From: G963663315 sp965214205
GTDB lineage: Bacteria > Pseudomonadota > Gammaproteobacteria > Arenicellales > Poriferihabitantaceae
Assembly (NCBI GenBank): GCA_965214205.1
Contig: OZ243941.1
Span: 2,170,001 to 2,234,000 of the forward strand
Length of the DNA stretch: 64,000 bases
Direction of reading: 5' to 3'
Part shown: piece after piece, positions 16,980-26,163 of the stretch
Position numbering within the stretch: position 1 is the first letter of the stretch
Layout: the number at the start of each line of letters is the position of its first letter
Notes under the pieces: model-generated
Told to the model about the DNA's origin: nothing
The model's database searches: none
Seen by the model: only the letters and a program-made list of their open reading frames with translations
Position numbers and translations under genes: made by a program

Positions 16980-19292
16980 ATGAGTTTCAAAAAAGTGGCG
17001 GTAATCGGCGCTGGCACCATGGGCGCCGGTATCGCGGGACAAGTGGCCAATGCCGGGGTGGAGACGCTGCTGCTGGATTTACCCGGTGACGGCGAATCGG
17101 TCAACGCGCTGGCCGAGCGGGGTTATCAACGGCTGCTGAATCCGGATCAACCCGGATTGATGAGCAAACAGGCGGGGCAGTTGATCACCCTGGGCAATAC
17201 CAGAGACGATTTTGACAGGCTGGCCGATTGTGACTGGGTCGCGGAAGCGGTGGTTGAGCGTCTGGATGTCAAAAAGGACCTGTACAAACGCCTGGATCAG
17301 GTCTGTAACCACGGCGCCATCATTACCTCGAATACCTCGACCATCCCGATCCGGCTGCTGGTCGAGGACATGCCGGAATCTTTCCGCAAGCGGTTCGCCA
17401 TCACTCATTTTTTCAACCCGGTACGGTTCATGCGCCTGCTGGAACTGGTCCGCGGGGATGCCACCGATGTGGAAATCGTTGACCGCCTGGACCGGTTTTG
17501 CGAACGGCAACTGGGCAAGGGCGTGGTTCGATGCTTCGACACCCCCGGTTTCCTGGGCAACCGGGTCGGAGTCTACGCGATCCAGTGCGCCCTGCGTTCG
17601 GCGTTCGAACTCGGATTGACGCCGATACAGGCCGATGCCGTTTTCGGACGCCCGATGGGTATTCCAAAGACCGGCGTATTCGGCCTGTATGACCTGATCG
17701 GAATCGACCTGATGGCGGATGTCGTGAAAAGCATGGTCGATATCCTGCCGGCGGACGACGCCTTCCATCCGGAAGCGAATGAAAACCCGTTGGTCACCGC
17801 CATGATTGTAAACGGGCAAACCGGCAACAAGCGAGGGCAAGGGTTTTATCGACAGGAGGAAAGTTCGACCGACCGGTTTGTACTCAATCTGAAAACCGGG
17901 GAATACGAACCGTTTGAAAGATTGAACCTGCCGGTCGCCGCCGAGGCGGAGAGAAACGGTATCCGGCGCCTACTGGAAGACGACTCGGTTTACGGGGAAT
18001 TCGCCTGGCGGGTATTGTCAAAAACACTGTGCTACGCGGCTTCCCTGATTCCCGAGGTGGGCGATGATCCGGTCGGTATCGATGACGCGATGAAACTCGG
18101 CTACAACTGGCTGTCAGGCCCGTTCGAAATGATGGATGGGATTGGCGTGGATTACATGATCGGTCGACTTGCATCGGAACAGCGCGATATTCCCGCATAT
18201 CTGCGCCAGGCCAAAGGCTCCGGCTTTTATCAGGTGTCGGGCCAGCAGCTTTGCGCCAGAACCGGGGACGGCCAGTGGCGGCCGATCACCAGACCGCCGG
18301 GCGTCGTGCGGTTCAACGAGAAAAAGCGGACGCTGTCGGCGCAAAACTCCAACGGGATGGCGAGTTGGCATATCACCGACGAAGCCGCCCTGGTGGAATT
18401 TCACAGCAAGGCGAATGCGCTGGACACCGATTCGATGACGATTCTGGCGGATGCCGTCGAACAGGTTCCGGTCAAGGGGTTGAGAGGACTGGTGGTGCAT
18501 AATGACGCACAGCATTTTTCCTGCGGTGTCAATCTCGGCGCCGTTCGCGATTATTATGAACGGGATGACCTGGATGGACTGGACCAGTTTCTGGATCAGT
18601 TCCAGCAGACGGTCATAGCCATGAACCGGAGCGATTTCCCGGTTGTGGCGGCGCCGGTGGGCCTGTCCCTCGGCGGCGGTTTCGAGGTCGTTCTGCATGC
18701 CAAACAGGTCATCTCGCACGCCAACTCGGTGATGGGACTGGTCGAATCCCTGGTCGGGGTCGTTCCCTCCGGTGGAGGATGCAAGGAAATATTGTACCGC
18801 TGGGTCGACAAACTGGATTGCGGCAGGGACATACAGGCGGCAAGCTGGAAAGCGTTCATGAATATCGGATTTGGAAAAACCGCGACCTCACCCCTGCAGG
18901 CCACCAAACTGGCGATGGTCAGGGACAATGACCGCTACGAAATGAACCGGGACCGCATCTACGCCGCCGCGATCCGGGCGCTGGATTCCAGCGCAAGCCG
19001 ACAACCGTTCGAGCGACCGGACCTGATCATGCCCGGACAACCTGTTTTTGAAGAAATGGTGAAATGGCTCGACAAATCCTATCGGGACGGCCTGTTGATG
19101 CCGCATGACGTCGTGGTTGGCACGGAAATTGCCCGAATCGTGTCCGGTGGGGAAATTGAAGCGAGCACAATCTGGTCCGAACAGGATTTGCTGGACGCCG
19201 AACGCCGCTCGTTCCTGAGGCTGGTCGATACGGACAGCACACGGGCCCGAATCAGCGGCATGCTCGATTCCGGCAAGACCGTGCGGAATTGA
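16980..19292 (+). CDS. 3-hydroxyacyl-CoA dehydrogenase / enoyl-CoA hydratase (FadN-like)
   Basis: A 770-residue bifunctional beta-oxidation enzyme. The NAD-binding dehydrogenase comes first (VAVIGAGTMGAGIAGQ at residues 5-20; ITSNTSTIPI near 118; AITHFFNPVRFMRLLELV), followed by dehydrogenase C-terminal repeats (GFLGNRVGVYAIQ), and the crotonase domain comes last (GLSLGGGFEVVLHAKQVI near 560, MGLVESLVGVVPSGGG near 583). This order matches FadN/YusL, not E. coli FadB. The ATG at 16980 has AGGAA upstream. TTCAAA and TACAAT with 17-bp spacing, just before the gene, may be its promoter. No thiolase lies next to it, so the partner enzyme is elsewhere. Confidence 0.92.
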   Translation: MSFKKVAVIGAGTMGAGIAGQVANAGVETLLLDLPGDGESVNALAERGYQRLLNPDQPGLMSKQAGQLITLGNTRDDFDRLADCDWVAEAVVERLDVKKDLYKRLDQVCNHGAIITSNTSTIPIRLLVEDMPESFRKRFAITHFFNPVRFMRLLELVRGDATDVEIVDRLDRFCERQLGKGVVRCFDTPGFLGNRVGVYAIQCALRSAFELGLTPIQADAVFGRPMGIPKTGVFGLYDLIGIDLMADVVKSMVDILPADDAFHPEANENPLVTAMIVNGQTGNKRGQGFYRQEESSTDRFVLNLKTGEYEPFERLNLPVAAEAERNGIRRLLEDDSVYGEFAWRVLSKTLCYAASLIPEVGDDPVGIDDAMKLGYNWLSGPFEMMDGIGVDYMIGRLASEQRDIPAYLRQAKGSGFYQVSGQQLCARTGDGQWRPITRPPGVVRFNEKKRTLSAQNSNGMASWHITDEAALVEFHSKANALDTDSMTILADAVEQVPVKGLRGLVVHNDAQHFSCGVNLGAVRDYYERDDLDGLDQFLDQFQQTVIAMNRSDFPVVAAPVGLSLGGGFEVVLHAKQVISHANSVMGLVESLVGVVPSGGGCKEILYRWVDKLDCGRDIQAASWKAFMNIGFGKTATSPLQATKLAMVRDNDRYEMNRDRIYAAAIRALDSSASRQPFERPDLIMPGQPVFEEMVKWLDKSYRDGLLMPHDVVVGTEIARIVSGGEIEASTIWSEQDLLDAERRSFLRLVDTDSTRARISGMLDSGKTVRN

Positions 19293-19361
19293 ACCGGGAC
19301 AAGCGCCATCGCCTTGACCCATTCCGCTTTACCGGACAGGCCGACAGAATCAGGATTGAAT

Positions 19362-20357
19362 ATGAGTCGTGACGCGAAATTAGCGATGATCAACCTGTCC
19401 GCATTCACGGACGGATCGGCAATCCGAAAAAAGGGAATCGCGCAACAGGTGGTCCATGCCTGTGAGACCCATGGATTTTTCAATCTGATTGAATTCGGAT
19501 TCGACCCGCAAGTATTCGCGCGGGCCCGGCAAACAGCGCTTGAATTTTTTAACGGCGACGCCGCCAGGAAAGCGGAAGTCCACATTTCCAGAGTACCCCA
19601 TCACCGCGGATATATCGGCAACTACGATGTAGCCCCTGACACAAAAAAAGGCGGAGATATCCGGGAAGCCTACAAGGTCGCGCTGGAGCTGGACGATAAA
19701 GACCCGGATTACCTGGCCGGTATCTCACTGTACGGACCAAATGTCTGGCCATCCGAAATGCCGGAATTCCGGGAAACGATCTACGGTGTCTACGAACATT
19801 TCCAGAACCTGTCCAAAGCGATTTTCAGTCTGTTCGCCATTGGCCTGGATTTGCCCGGAGACTATTTTGAGAAACTGACCGTAAAACCCGCCAGTGTGAT
19901 GAATGTAAATTATTATCCGGCTACAGGCCCGGATCAGCGCGGCCAGACCAGCGGCATCGGCGCGCACAGTGACTACGAAGCATTCGCCATGCTGTGGCAG
20001 GACGACACCGGCGGGCTGGAAATCGAATCCCTGCAAGGAGAATGGCAGACCGTCAAACCGATCAAAAACGCGCTGGTCATCAATATCGGGGATTTGATGT
20101 CTCGCTGGACCAACGACCGCTTCCGCGCCACCCGCCACCGCGTCATCAACACCTCTGGAAAGGAACGAGTATCCTTCGCCTGTTTCGGAAACACCAACTA
20201 CCACGCAATGATTCAGTGCATCCCATCCTGCTGTTCACCCAAAAACCCGGCAAAATACCCCCCCGTAAAATCCGGCGACTACCTGATGCAGGCAATCAAC
20301 CGAACCTACGCATATACCACCAGTCCGATGATCTCACTCCCCTGCCACTACAAGTGA
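19362..20357 (+). CDS. Isopenicillin N synthase-like 2-oxoglutarate/Fe(II) oxygenase
   Basis: A 331-residue non-heme iron oxygenase of the isopenicillin-N-synthase/2OG-Fe(II) superfamily. An N-terminal DIOX_N segment (AQQVVHACETHGFFNLIEFG) precedes the jelly-roll core. Iron ligands are predicted as His202 and Asp204 (GAHSDYEAF) and His259 (RATRHRVIN), with Arg269-x-Ser271 for 2-oxoglutarate. The set is complete, so it should be active. The ATG at 19362 is used; the frame is open to 19314. The gene lies 70 bp after the FadN-like gene, possibly co-transcribed, and its last 10 bp overlap the convergent amt gene. Substrate is not evident. Confidence 0.85.
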   Translation: MSRDAKLAMINLSAFTDGSAIRKKGIAQQVVHACETHGFFNLIEFGFDPQVFARARQTALEFFNGDAARKAEVHISRVPHHRGYIGNYDVAPDTKKGGDIREAYKVALELDDKDPDYLAGISLYGPNVWPSEMPEFRETIYGVYEHFQNLSKAIFSLFAIGLDLPGDYFEKLTVKPASVMNVNYYPATGPDQRGQTSGIGAHSDYEAFAMLWQDDTGGLEIESLQGEWQTVKPIKNALVINIGDLMSRWTNDRFRATRHRVINTSGKERVSFACFGNTNYHAMIQCIPSCCSPKNPAKYPPVKSGDYLMQAINRTYAYTTSPMISLPCHYK

Positions 20358-21625
20358 TAACTGATTTCTTCGTGTTGGGTGATGTCGAGGCCTTCGATTT
20401 CGTCTTCTTGTCCGACTCGCAGGGGAGTCATCAGAGAAACCAGCTTCAGTGTGATGAAGGTGAAGATCACAACCCAGACCACCACGAAACCGACTGCGGC
20501 CAGTTGAATCATCACTTGTTCGCCGATTGAGGTTTCCATACCGGCGCCGCCCAGACTTTCGGAGGCGAATATGCCGGTCAGTACGGTGCCGAGCGCACCC
20601 CCTACCCCGTGTACAGGAAAAACATCCAGAGAATCGTCTATGTGCAGCACGGCCTTGATCAACTGGGTCGCGAAGAAACATACAAAACCGGCGGCGACAC
20701 CGATAGCCAACGCTCCCATAGGCCCGACAAAACCCGACGCCGGAGTGATCGTCACCAGCCCCGCGACCATGCCGGTGACAATACCGAGAACACTGGGTTT
20801 GCCGCGCTTGATGTATTCAATGAGTATCCAGGTCAGTGAGGCCGCCGCGGTGCAGATATGAGTGACCAGCATGGCCATCCCCGCGTCAGCTCCGGCGGCA
20901 ACGGCGCTGCCGGCGTTGAAGCCGAACCAGCCAACCCACAGCATACTGGCGCCGATCACGGTAATCACCAGATTGTGCGGCGGCATCGGAGTCGTTGGAA
21001 AACCGTGGCGTCTCTTGACAACCAGCGCGCAAACCAGCGCCGCAATCCCGGCGGTCAGGTGCACCGCAGTACCGCCGGCAAAATCCAGTACTCCGTAATC
21101 GGCCATCCAGCCGCCGCCCCAGACCATGTGGCAGATCGGGAAATAAACCAGGAAAAGCCAGATCAGACTGAACAGAATCACGGCGGCAAACCTCATCCTT
21201 TCCGCAAAACCGCCAACTATTAGCGCCACGGTAATGGTCGCGAAGGTCAACTGAAACATCACAAACACGCTTTCCGGAATGGTTCCCGACACCGAATCCC
21301 TGGACAGGCCCTGCAAGAACATCTGGTCTAGCCCGCCGACCAGATAATTCCAGCCGCCGCCATCGGTGAACGACAGGCTGTAGCCGGCAACCAGCCAGAC
21401 CACCGCCGTCAGACAGGTAATGGTGAAACATTGCATCAATACCGACAGGGCGTTCTTGCTCCTGACCAGGCCACCGTAAAACAGCGAAAGCCCCGGGATG
21501 GTCATAAACAGGACCAATGCGGTAGAAGTCAGAAGCCAGGCCGTATCGCCGCTATCGATCTCGGCCAGCGCAACGCCCGGCATACCCAGCAGCATAAGTA
21601 GCGTTGTAACTTTCAGCAATTTCAT
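20348..21625 (-). CDS. amt: Ammonium transporter
   Basis: A 425-residue Amt/AmtB channel that takes up ammonium across the inner membrane. It starts with a signal-like segment (MKLLKVTTLLMLLGMPGVALA), then eleven helices. The twin-histidine pore is represented by AVHLTAGIAALV and FPVHGVGGALGTVL; YGGLVRSKNALSVLMQ and WVGWFGFNAGSA are typical of the family. The ATG at 21625 has AGGAG upstream. It lies 35 bp after glnK, the classic glnK-amt pair in which the PII protein blocks the channel. The 3' end overlaps the convergent oxygenase gene by 10 bp. Confidence 0.96.
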   Translation of the reverse strand: MKLLKVTTLLMLLGMPGVALAEIDSGDTAWLLTSTALVLFMTIPGLSLFYGGLVRSKNALSVLMQCFTITCLTAVVWLVAGYSLSFTDGGGWNYLVGGLDQMFLQGLSRDSVSGTIPESVFVMFQLTFATITVALIVGGFAERMRFAAVILFSLIWLFLVYFPICHMVWGGGWMADYGVLDFAGGTAVHLTAGIAALVCALVVKRRHGFPTTPMPPHNLVITVIGASMLWVGWFGFNAGSAVAAGADAGMAMLVTHICTAAASLTWILIEYIKRGKPSVLGIVTGMVAGLVTITPASGFVGPMGALAIGVAAGFVCFFATQLIKAVLHIDDSLDVFPVHGVGGALGTVLTGIFASESLGGAGMETSIGEQVMIQLAAVGFVVVWVVIFTFITLKLVSLMTPLRVGQEDEIEGLDITQHEEISYHL

Positions 21626-21660
21626 GTTCTTTTCTCCTGATAAATAAAATTTCCGGCACA

Positions 21661-21999
21661 TTACAATGCGTCGGTGTCTTGTTCACTGGTACGGATACGC
21701 ACCGCAGACTCAAGATTCTGAGTGAATATCTTGCCATCACCGATCTTGCCGGTACCCGCAGCCTCCATAATTGATTCGATTATCTTCCCGCAAATTTCAG
21801 ACGGCGCCGCTATTTCGATTTTTTTCTTCGGCAGGAATTTAGTCTTGTACTCGGTACCGCGGTATTGCTCGGTATGCCCTTTCTGGTTACCGAATCCGAC
21901 TGCGTCGGTCACAGTCATACCTTTTATTCCGATTTCGGATAGAGCTTCCTGAACCCGGTTCAGCTTCGCAGGCTGAATAATTGCGATTATCAATTTCAT
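21661..21999 (-). CDS. glnK: Nitrogen regulatory protein PII (GlnK)
   Basis: A 112-residue PII protein that senses 2-oxoglutarate and ATP/ADP. The T-loop is present with Tyr51, the uridylylation site (YRGTEYKTKFLPKKK), and the signature VGFGNQKGHTEQY precedes it. The second signature GKIGDGKIF follows near residue 84. The ATG at 21999 has GGAG upstream; the in-frame extension to 22032 is not needed. Placement directly before amt identifies it as GlnK rather than GlnB. Its promoter is predicted within the 22042-22130 element: TTTACA, 17 bp, CATAAT on the minus strand. Confidence 0.96.
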   Translation of the reverse strand: MKLIIAIIQPAKLNRVQEALSEIGIKGMTVTDAVGFGNQKGHTEQYRGTEYKTKFLPKKKIEIAAPSEICGKIIESIMEAAGTGKIGDGKIFTQNLESAVRIRTSEQDTDAL

Positions 22000-22041
22000 G
22001 CTTTTTCTCCGATGGATCAACTTCTGGTTCAACTTGATGGT

Positions 22042-22130
22042 AGATTATGCAGAGGGTGACTAATCGTGTAAAACGATGTAAACTGATTTATATATCTTTT
22101 TATATAATATATATTCGGAATACCGACATG
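22042..22130. promoter_or_regulatory. Shared bidirectional regulatory element, copy A (glnK / lysR)
   Basis: This AT-rich intergenic sequence is strongly similar along its whole length to 28343-28435. Toward glnK (minus strand) it holds TTTACA (22072-22067), a 17-bp spacer and CATAAT (22049-22044). The -35 overlaps tandem 10-bp units on the plus strand: TGTAAAACGA (22067-22076), TGTAAACTGA (22077-22086) and a weaker TTTATATATC (22087-22096). ATCGT and ACGAT form a small inverted repeat at 22063-22077. Toward lysR a TATAAT lies at 22103-22108. Direct repeats of 10 bp covering a -35 suggest tandem binding of an activator such as an OmpR/PhoB-type response regulator, which is inference. Confidence 0.75.
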
Positions 22131-23063
22131 ACCCTTCATCAACTGAAAATCGTCGCCGCGCTGATAGACAACGACTTCAATCTCTCAGTGACCGCCGACA
22201 GGCTGTTCCGGGTGCAGTCGGCCATCAGCAGTCAGTTGCTCCTGCTGGAGGAGGAACTCGGCGGGAAACTGTTTGAGCGCCGCGGCAAACGCCTGGTCAG
22301 GCTAACGCCATTGTGCGAAACCCTACTGCCGGAAATGAATCGCATTCTGCTCGCTGAAAGCAATATCCGGGCATTCGCCCTGGAACATACATCCAGCGAC
22401 AAGGGGGACTTGCGGATTGCCACCACCCATACCCAGGCGAGATATTTCCTGCCCGAGGTAATCCGCAGCTTCAGAACCGAATACCCCGAAGTGCGTTTGA
22501 GCATCTACCAGGGCAGCCCCTCGGAATTCCTGATCATGCTGCGTCAGCGCAAGATTGACTTCGCCGTTTTCTCCAGCGAGGAAGATGTGCCCGCCGACTT
22601 CTCAAGAACGCGGTGCTACTCCTGGCACCGGGTATTGATCCTGCCGCAGGGCCACCCGTTAGAACACACTCCGCTGGACCTCGACAGACTGGCGCAATAC
22701 CCGATCATCACCTACATGCCAGACTTCGCCGAACGCCAGATTATTGAACATACTTTCAGTGAAGCCGGCATCCCGATCAACATCGCCTTCAGCGCGGGCG
22801 ACACCGACATCATCCAGACCTTTGTGCGGTTGAACCTCGGCATCGCAATCGTGGCGCAAATGGCGCAACCGAAATCACCCGTGTCCGTGGATGACGAGAC
22901 ACTGGTTTTTCGAGACATCAGACATTTATTCGTCCCATCAAGCACTTACGTTGTATATCTCGAGGAATTGGCGCTGCGCGGATATATGAATCGATTTGCC
23001 AAGATGCTGAAACGCCACGGGCGGAGATTCCAAAAACAACTGAATCGTTCTCACATCACTTGA
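22128..23063 (+). CDS. CysB/Cbl-type LysR transcriptional regulator
   Basis: A 311-residue LysR regulator. The winged HTH occupies residues ~1-60 (LSVTADRLFRVQSAISSQLLLLEEELGG). The effector domain carries the CysB/Cbl hallmark IATTHTQARYFLPEVI near 100 and FVRLNLGIAIVAQMA near 245. CysB and Cbl control sulfur assimilation; the related Nac controls nitrogen genes. Its position divergent from glnK-amt makes a Nac-like nitrogen role attractive, though not proven. The ATG at 22128 begins the canonical N-terminus; the ORF is open to 22047 but that would include the promoter element. It probably has a very short leader from the TATAAT at 22103. Confidence 0.88.
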   Translation: MTLHQLKIVAALIDNDFNLSVTADRLFRVQSAISSQLLLLEEELGGKLFERRGKRLVRLTPLCETLLPEMNRILLAESNIRAFALEHTSSDKGDLRIATTHTQARYFLPEVIRSFRTEYPEVRLSIYQGSPSEFLIMLRQRKIDFAVFSSEEDVPADFSRTRCYSWHRVLILPQGHPLEHTPLDLDRLAQYPIITYMPDFAERQIIEHTFSEAGIPINIAFSAGDTDIIQTFVRLNLGIAIVAQMAQPKSPVSVDDETLVFRDIRHLFVPSSTYVVYLEELALRGYMNRFAKMLKRHGRRFQKQLNRSHIT

Positions 23064-23130
23064 CAAGCGATCACTCCAGCCTTCGTGGCAAGCTCACTTC
23101 CGGGGGCTTTTCAGTCGATCTCGGTATCGC

Positions 23131-23161
23131 GCAAGCCAATTCCGTCATGGCTTTGGCTTGC
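23131..23161. terminator. Inverted repeat between convergent lysR and phoU
   Basis: GCAAGCCAA (23131-23139) and TTGGCTTGC (23153-23161) form a perfect 9-bp stem around a 13-base loop in the 122-bp gap between two convergent genes. There is no clean T-run on either side, so a terminator role in either direction is plausible but weak. Confidence 0.4.
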
Positions 23162-23185
23162 CCGGTATTGAATCCGGTTTCTCAG

Positions 23186-23941
23186 TTACTCGCTTGAGGT
23201 CGCAGCGGATTCTTTGATATACACATCCCGGATGTTGCGCAAAATGGTTTTGTCGTCTGTATGGCGCACATCAACGCCTTTTTCCAGAAACACAATATGT
23301 CCGGCTATGTTACTGCTATGTCCACCGAACCGTTCGAGCGCCCGGATACCCAGCACAATATCCACAAAATGACCAACATTTCTGGAGTCCTCCATGATAA
23401 ATGTGCTCAAACGCCGCAGTATTGATTTCAGTTGATTATCCAGTTGCTCGCTCTCGGTCAGAACATTGGCCGCAAGCTCCAGGTTCAGATCATCAAAAGC
23501 CTGCATGGCTGTCTCCAGCATATTGATCACATAACCGGACAGGGAATAAATATCCTGCAATATCTCATCGCTCGGTGGTTTTTGGCCGGATTCGAAAAAG
23601 CGAAGGGTCAGGCCGGCAATTTTGCGAGCTTCATCACCTGCACGCTCCAGTTCCGCAACAATTTTCCCGACCGAGATCAGCACTCGCAAATCTTTGGCAA
23701 CGGGTTGGCGTAACGCAATCAGGCGGATAATCTCATCATCCGCCCGTAAATCAAGATCATTCAGCTTTTTGTCGTTTTTGATAACCTCACGCGCCTTCCC
23801 CGGATTCTCGGATTGCAGAGTATCCAGCGAATCATTCATCTGGCTCACTGCAAGCTGCCCCATTTGTATAACCAAATCATGCAGATACTGCATTTCCTTA
23901 TCAAAACGCTTGAAAATATGTCTGTCGCCTTGAATGCTCAT
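23186..23941 (-). CDS. phoU: Phosphate transport regulator PhoU
   Basis: A 251-residue PhoU, the negative regulator linking PstSCAB to the PhoR sensor. It shows two PhoU repeats of helical bundles with metal-binding acidic motifs: ISVGKIVAELERAGDEARKIA near residue 88 and a second repeat with IRALERFGGHSSNIAGHI near 200. The start at 23941 gives MSIQGDRHIFKRFDKEM, typical of the family. It is the last gene of the pst cluster, 35 bp after pstB. PhoB and PhoR are not encoded in this window. Confidence 0.95.
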   Translation of the reverse strand: MSIQGDRHIFKRFDKEMQYLHDLVIQMGQLAVSQMNDSLDTLQSENPGKAREVIKNDKKLNDLDLRADDEIIRLIALRQPVAKDLRVLISVGKIVAELERAGDEARKIAGLTLRFFESGQKPPSDEILQDIYSLSGYVINMLETAMQAFDDLNLELAANVLTESEQLDNQLKSILRRLSTFIMEDSRNVGHFVDIVLGIRALERFGGHSSNIAGHIVFLEKGVDVRHTDDKTILRNIRDVYIKESAATSSE

Positions 23942-23976
23942 AGTGTAATCCTGCTAAACGATTGAAACGAACCCGG

Positions 23977-24870
23977 TCATCCGAAACGCCCGGTGATATA
24001 CCCCTCTGTCAATCGGTGTCGGGGGTTGGTGAAGATAGCGCCGGTGGGGCCGACTTCGACCAATCGGCCCAGGTGGAAATAGGCGGTCCTCTGTGAAACC
24101 CGGGCCGCCTGTTGCATGGAGTGAGTCACGATACAGATTGAATATTGCTTTCTCAACTCGTCGATCAACTCCTCAATGGCCGCCGTCGCAATCGGGTCCA
24201 GAGCGGAACAGGGCTCATCCATTAGAATGATCTCGGGGCGAATGGCGATAGCCCGCGCAATACACAACCTCTGTTGCTGACCGCCCGACAGGCCGGTTCC
24301 GGGTTTATCCAGTCTGTCAGCTACCTCTTTCCACAAATCCGCCCTACGCAGACTGTTTTCTACCATATCATCCAGCTCGGATTTGCTGCTCGCCAACCCA
24401 TGCAGCTTGACTCCGTAGGCCACGTTTTCATATAACGATTTCGGGAATGGATTGGGTTTTTGAAAGACAATGCCGACTCGGGCACGAAGCAAGACCACAT
24501 CCATGTCCTTGCTGTAGATGTCTTCACCGTACAATTTGATGCTGCCGGACACCCTGCACGAGTCAATCGTGTCATTCATCCGGTTCAGGCAACGCAGGAA
24601 GGTGGATTTCCCGCACCCGGATGGTCCGATCATCGCAATCACCTCGTTCTTCGCGACATCAAGGGACACATTGAAAATAGCCTGCTTGTCACCATAAGAC
24701 ACATTCACATTGCGGCTGGTCATTGCCGGATTTTCGACATGAATATCACCAAACGTCTCGAAATCAGGATTCACAACCGGATCATCAAAATCAGGGTCAA
24801 CGGCTGGCTTGTGGCTCTGTGGTGACGTATTCATGTCGTTTGTGCTGTCAGTCAATGTGTGAGTACTCAT
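23977..24870 (-). CDS. pstB: Phosphate ABC transporter ATP-binding protein
   Basis: A 297-residue PstB ATPase that drives phosphate import. Walker A is MIGPSGCGKSTFLRCLNRMN near residue 80, the signature LSGGQQQRLCIARAIA and Walker B LMDEPCSALDP follow, and the H-loop is CIVTHSMQQAARVSQ. The N-terminus carries an extra ~45 acidic residues (SHKPAVDPDFDDPVVNPDF and on) before the first strand, longer than in E. coli (257 residues). The start at 24870 is 24 bp after the pstA stop. It pairs with PstA and PstC. Confidence 0.96.
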   Translation of the reverse strand: MSTHTLTDSTNDMNTSPQSHKPAVDPDFDDPVVNPDFETFGDIHVENPAMTSRNVNVSYGDKQAIFNVSLDVAKNEVIAMIGPSGCGKSTFLRCLNRMNDTIDSCRVSGSIKLYGEDIYSKDMDVVLLRARVGIVFQKPNPFPKSLYENVAYGVKLHGLASSKSELDDMVENSLRRADLWKEVADRLDKPGTGLSGGQQQRLCIARAIAIRPEIILMDEPCSALDPIATAAIEELIDELRKQYSICIVTHSMQQAARVSQRTAYFHLGRLVEVGPTGAIFTNPRHRLTEGYITGRFG

Positions 24871-24894
24871 ATAGTGTCATATCGGGGATAAGGA

Positions 24895-26163
24895 TTACCA
24901 GCGACGTTCAAACTTCTTCCTTAACAGAACAATCAGGCCATTGACCGCGATCAGGAACAAGAGCAGAACCATGATCGCAGCCGAGGTCCGTTCGACAAAC
25001 GCGCGTTCCGGGCTATCTGACCACAAGTAGATCTGCACCGGCAGCGCCGTAGCCGGCTCAAGCGGCCCTCCGGGAACATCCACGATGAACGCCACCATGC
25101 CGATGACCAGCAAGGGGGCCGATTCACCCAGCGCCTGGGCCAGCCCGATAATGGCTCCGGTCAGCATACCGGGCATCGCCAGCGGCAACACATGATGCAG
25201 CACGGTCTGCACCGGCGAAGCGCCCACTCCAAGCGCGGCTTCCCGAATACTGGGCGGCACCGCTCCGAGAGCGGCGCGGCTGGAGATGATGATGGTGGGC
25301 AGCGTCATCAGCGCCAGCACCATCCCGCCGACCAGAGGCACCGAGCGCGGCAGGCCGAAGACGTTGATGAAGATGGCCAGGCCGAGCAACCCGAATATGA
25401 TGGACGGAACCGCCGCCAGGTTATTGATATTGACCTCGAGCAGGTCCGTTATCCGGTTCTTCGGGGCGAACTCCTGCAGATAAATCGCCGCCGCGACCCC
25501 GACCGGGAAGGCCAGCAGCATGGTCACCAGCATGGTGAAAATGGACCCCATCGTGGCGCCGAAAATACCCGCCTGCTCCGGTTCACGGGAATCTCCAGCG
25601 GTGAAAAACGGTATATTGAAATGCTTTTCCACACGGCCGTCTTGCGCCAGCCGATCCACCCATCCGATGGTAATGTCCTTGATCCGCCGGTTCTTTTCGG
25701 GGACGTCCCGGTCAATCCGGCCCTTGACAAAAACATCCACCTCGTCATCGGCCAGCAGCCAGTAGGTCACCGACCTGCCGACCTGCGATGGGTCCGCCAT
25801 GACTTTTTCGCGCAGTTGATATTGCGCTCCACCACTCATGATCCGGTAGAGGGCTTTTTTCTCCTTGCGCTTGGTGACTTCCGGGAATGCCTGGCGCAGC
25901 GCCGCCTTGATGAATCCGGCATAATCCGCTTCCGACAGGGATTCCCGGCTCAGGTCATCCCCGAAATCCTCAGACATCAGATGGATATCCAGCCCGATAT
26001 GCGTCTGCACCAACGCGGTATAGCCGTTGGCGCCAGTGGTAACCAGCAAAAATACCAGAAAGGCCAGCCCACAGATAATCGATGACAGCCCGTACAGACG
26101 GAATCGGGTTTCCCGCGCGTAACGCCTGGCCAGCCCCGCCTTGATGATCTCGACCTGGGTCAT
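24895..26163 (-). CDS. pstA: Phosphate ABC transporter permease PstA
   Basis: A 422-residue PstA permease, longer than E. coli PstA (296) because of an N-terminal domain of the DUF3333 type: one helix near residues 25-47, then a periplasmic region of about 130 residues (ALVQTHIGLDIHLMSEDFGDD...). The permease core starts near residue 195 (GSIFTMLVTMLLAFPVGVAAAI) and contains the EAA loop IREAALGVGASPVQTVLHHV. The ATG overlaps the pstC stop by 4 bp. The extended form is common in marine Proteobacteria. Confidence 0.94.
   Translation of the reverse strand: MTQVEIIKAGLARRYARETRFRLYGLSSIICGLAFLVFLLVTTGANGYTALVQTHIGLDIHLMSEDFGDDLSRESLSEADYAGFIKAALRQAFPEVTKRKEKKALYRIMSGGAQYQLREKVMADPSQVGRSVTYWLLADDEVDVFVKGRIDRDVPEKNRRIKDITIGWVDRLAQDGRVEKHFNIPFFTAGDSREPEQAGIFGATMGSIFTMLVTMLLAFPVGVAAAIYLQEFAPKNRITDLLEVNINNLAAVPSIIFGLLGLAIFINVFGLPRSVPLVGGMVLALMTLPTIIISSRAALGAVPPSIREAALGVGASPVQTVLHHVLPLAMPGMLTGAIIGLAQALGESAPLLVIGMVAFIVDVPGGPLEPATALPVQIYLWSDSPERAFVERTSAAIMVLLLFLIAVNGLIVLLRKKFERRW

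Noticed and set aside
19314..19361. Longer start for the oxygenase
   Set aside because: The extra 16 residues are not typical for the family; ATG 19362 begins the conserved N-terminus.
25192..26085. 297-codon plus-strand frame opposite pstA
   Set aside because: Shadow of the GC-rich third-codon pattern of pstA. Its residues are Arg/Gln/His-rich without any domain.
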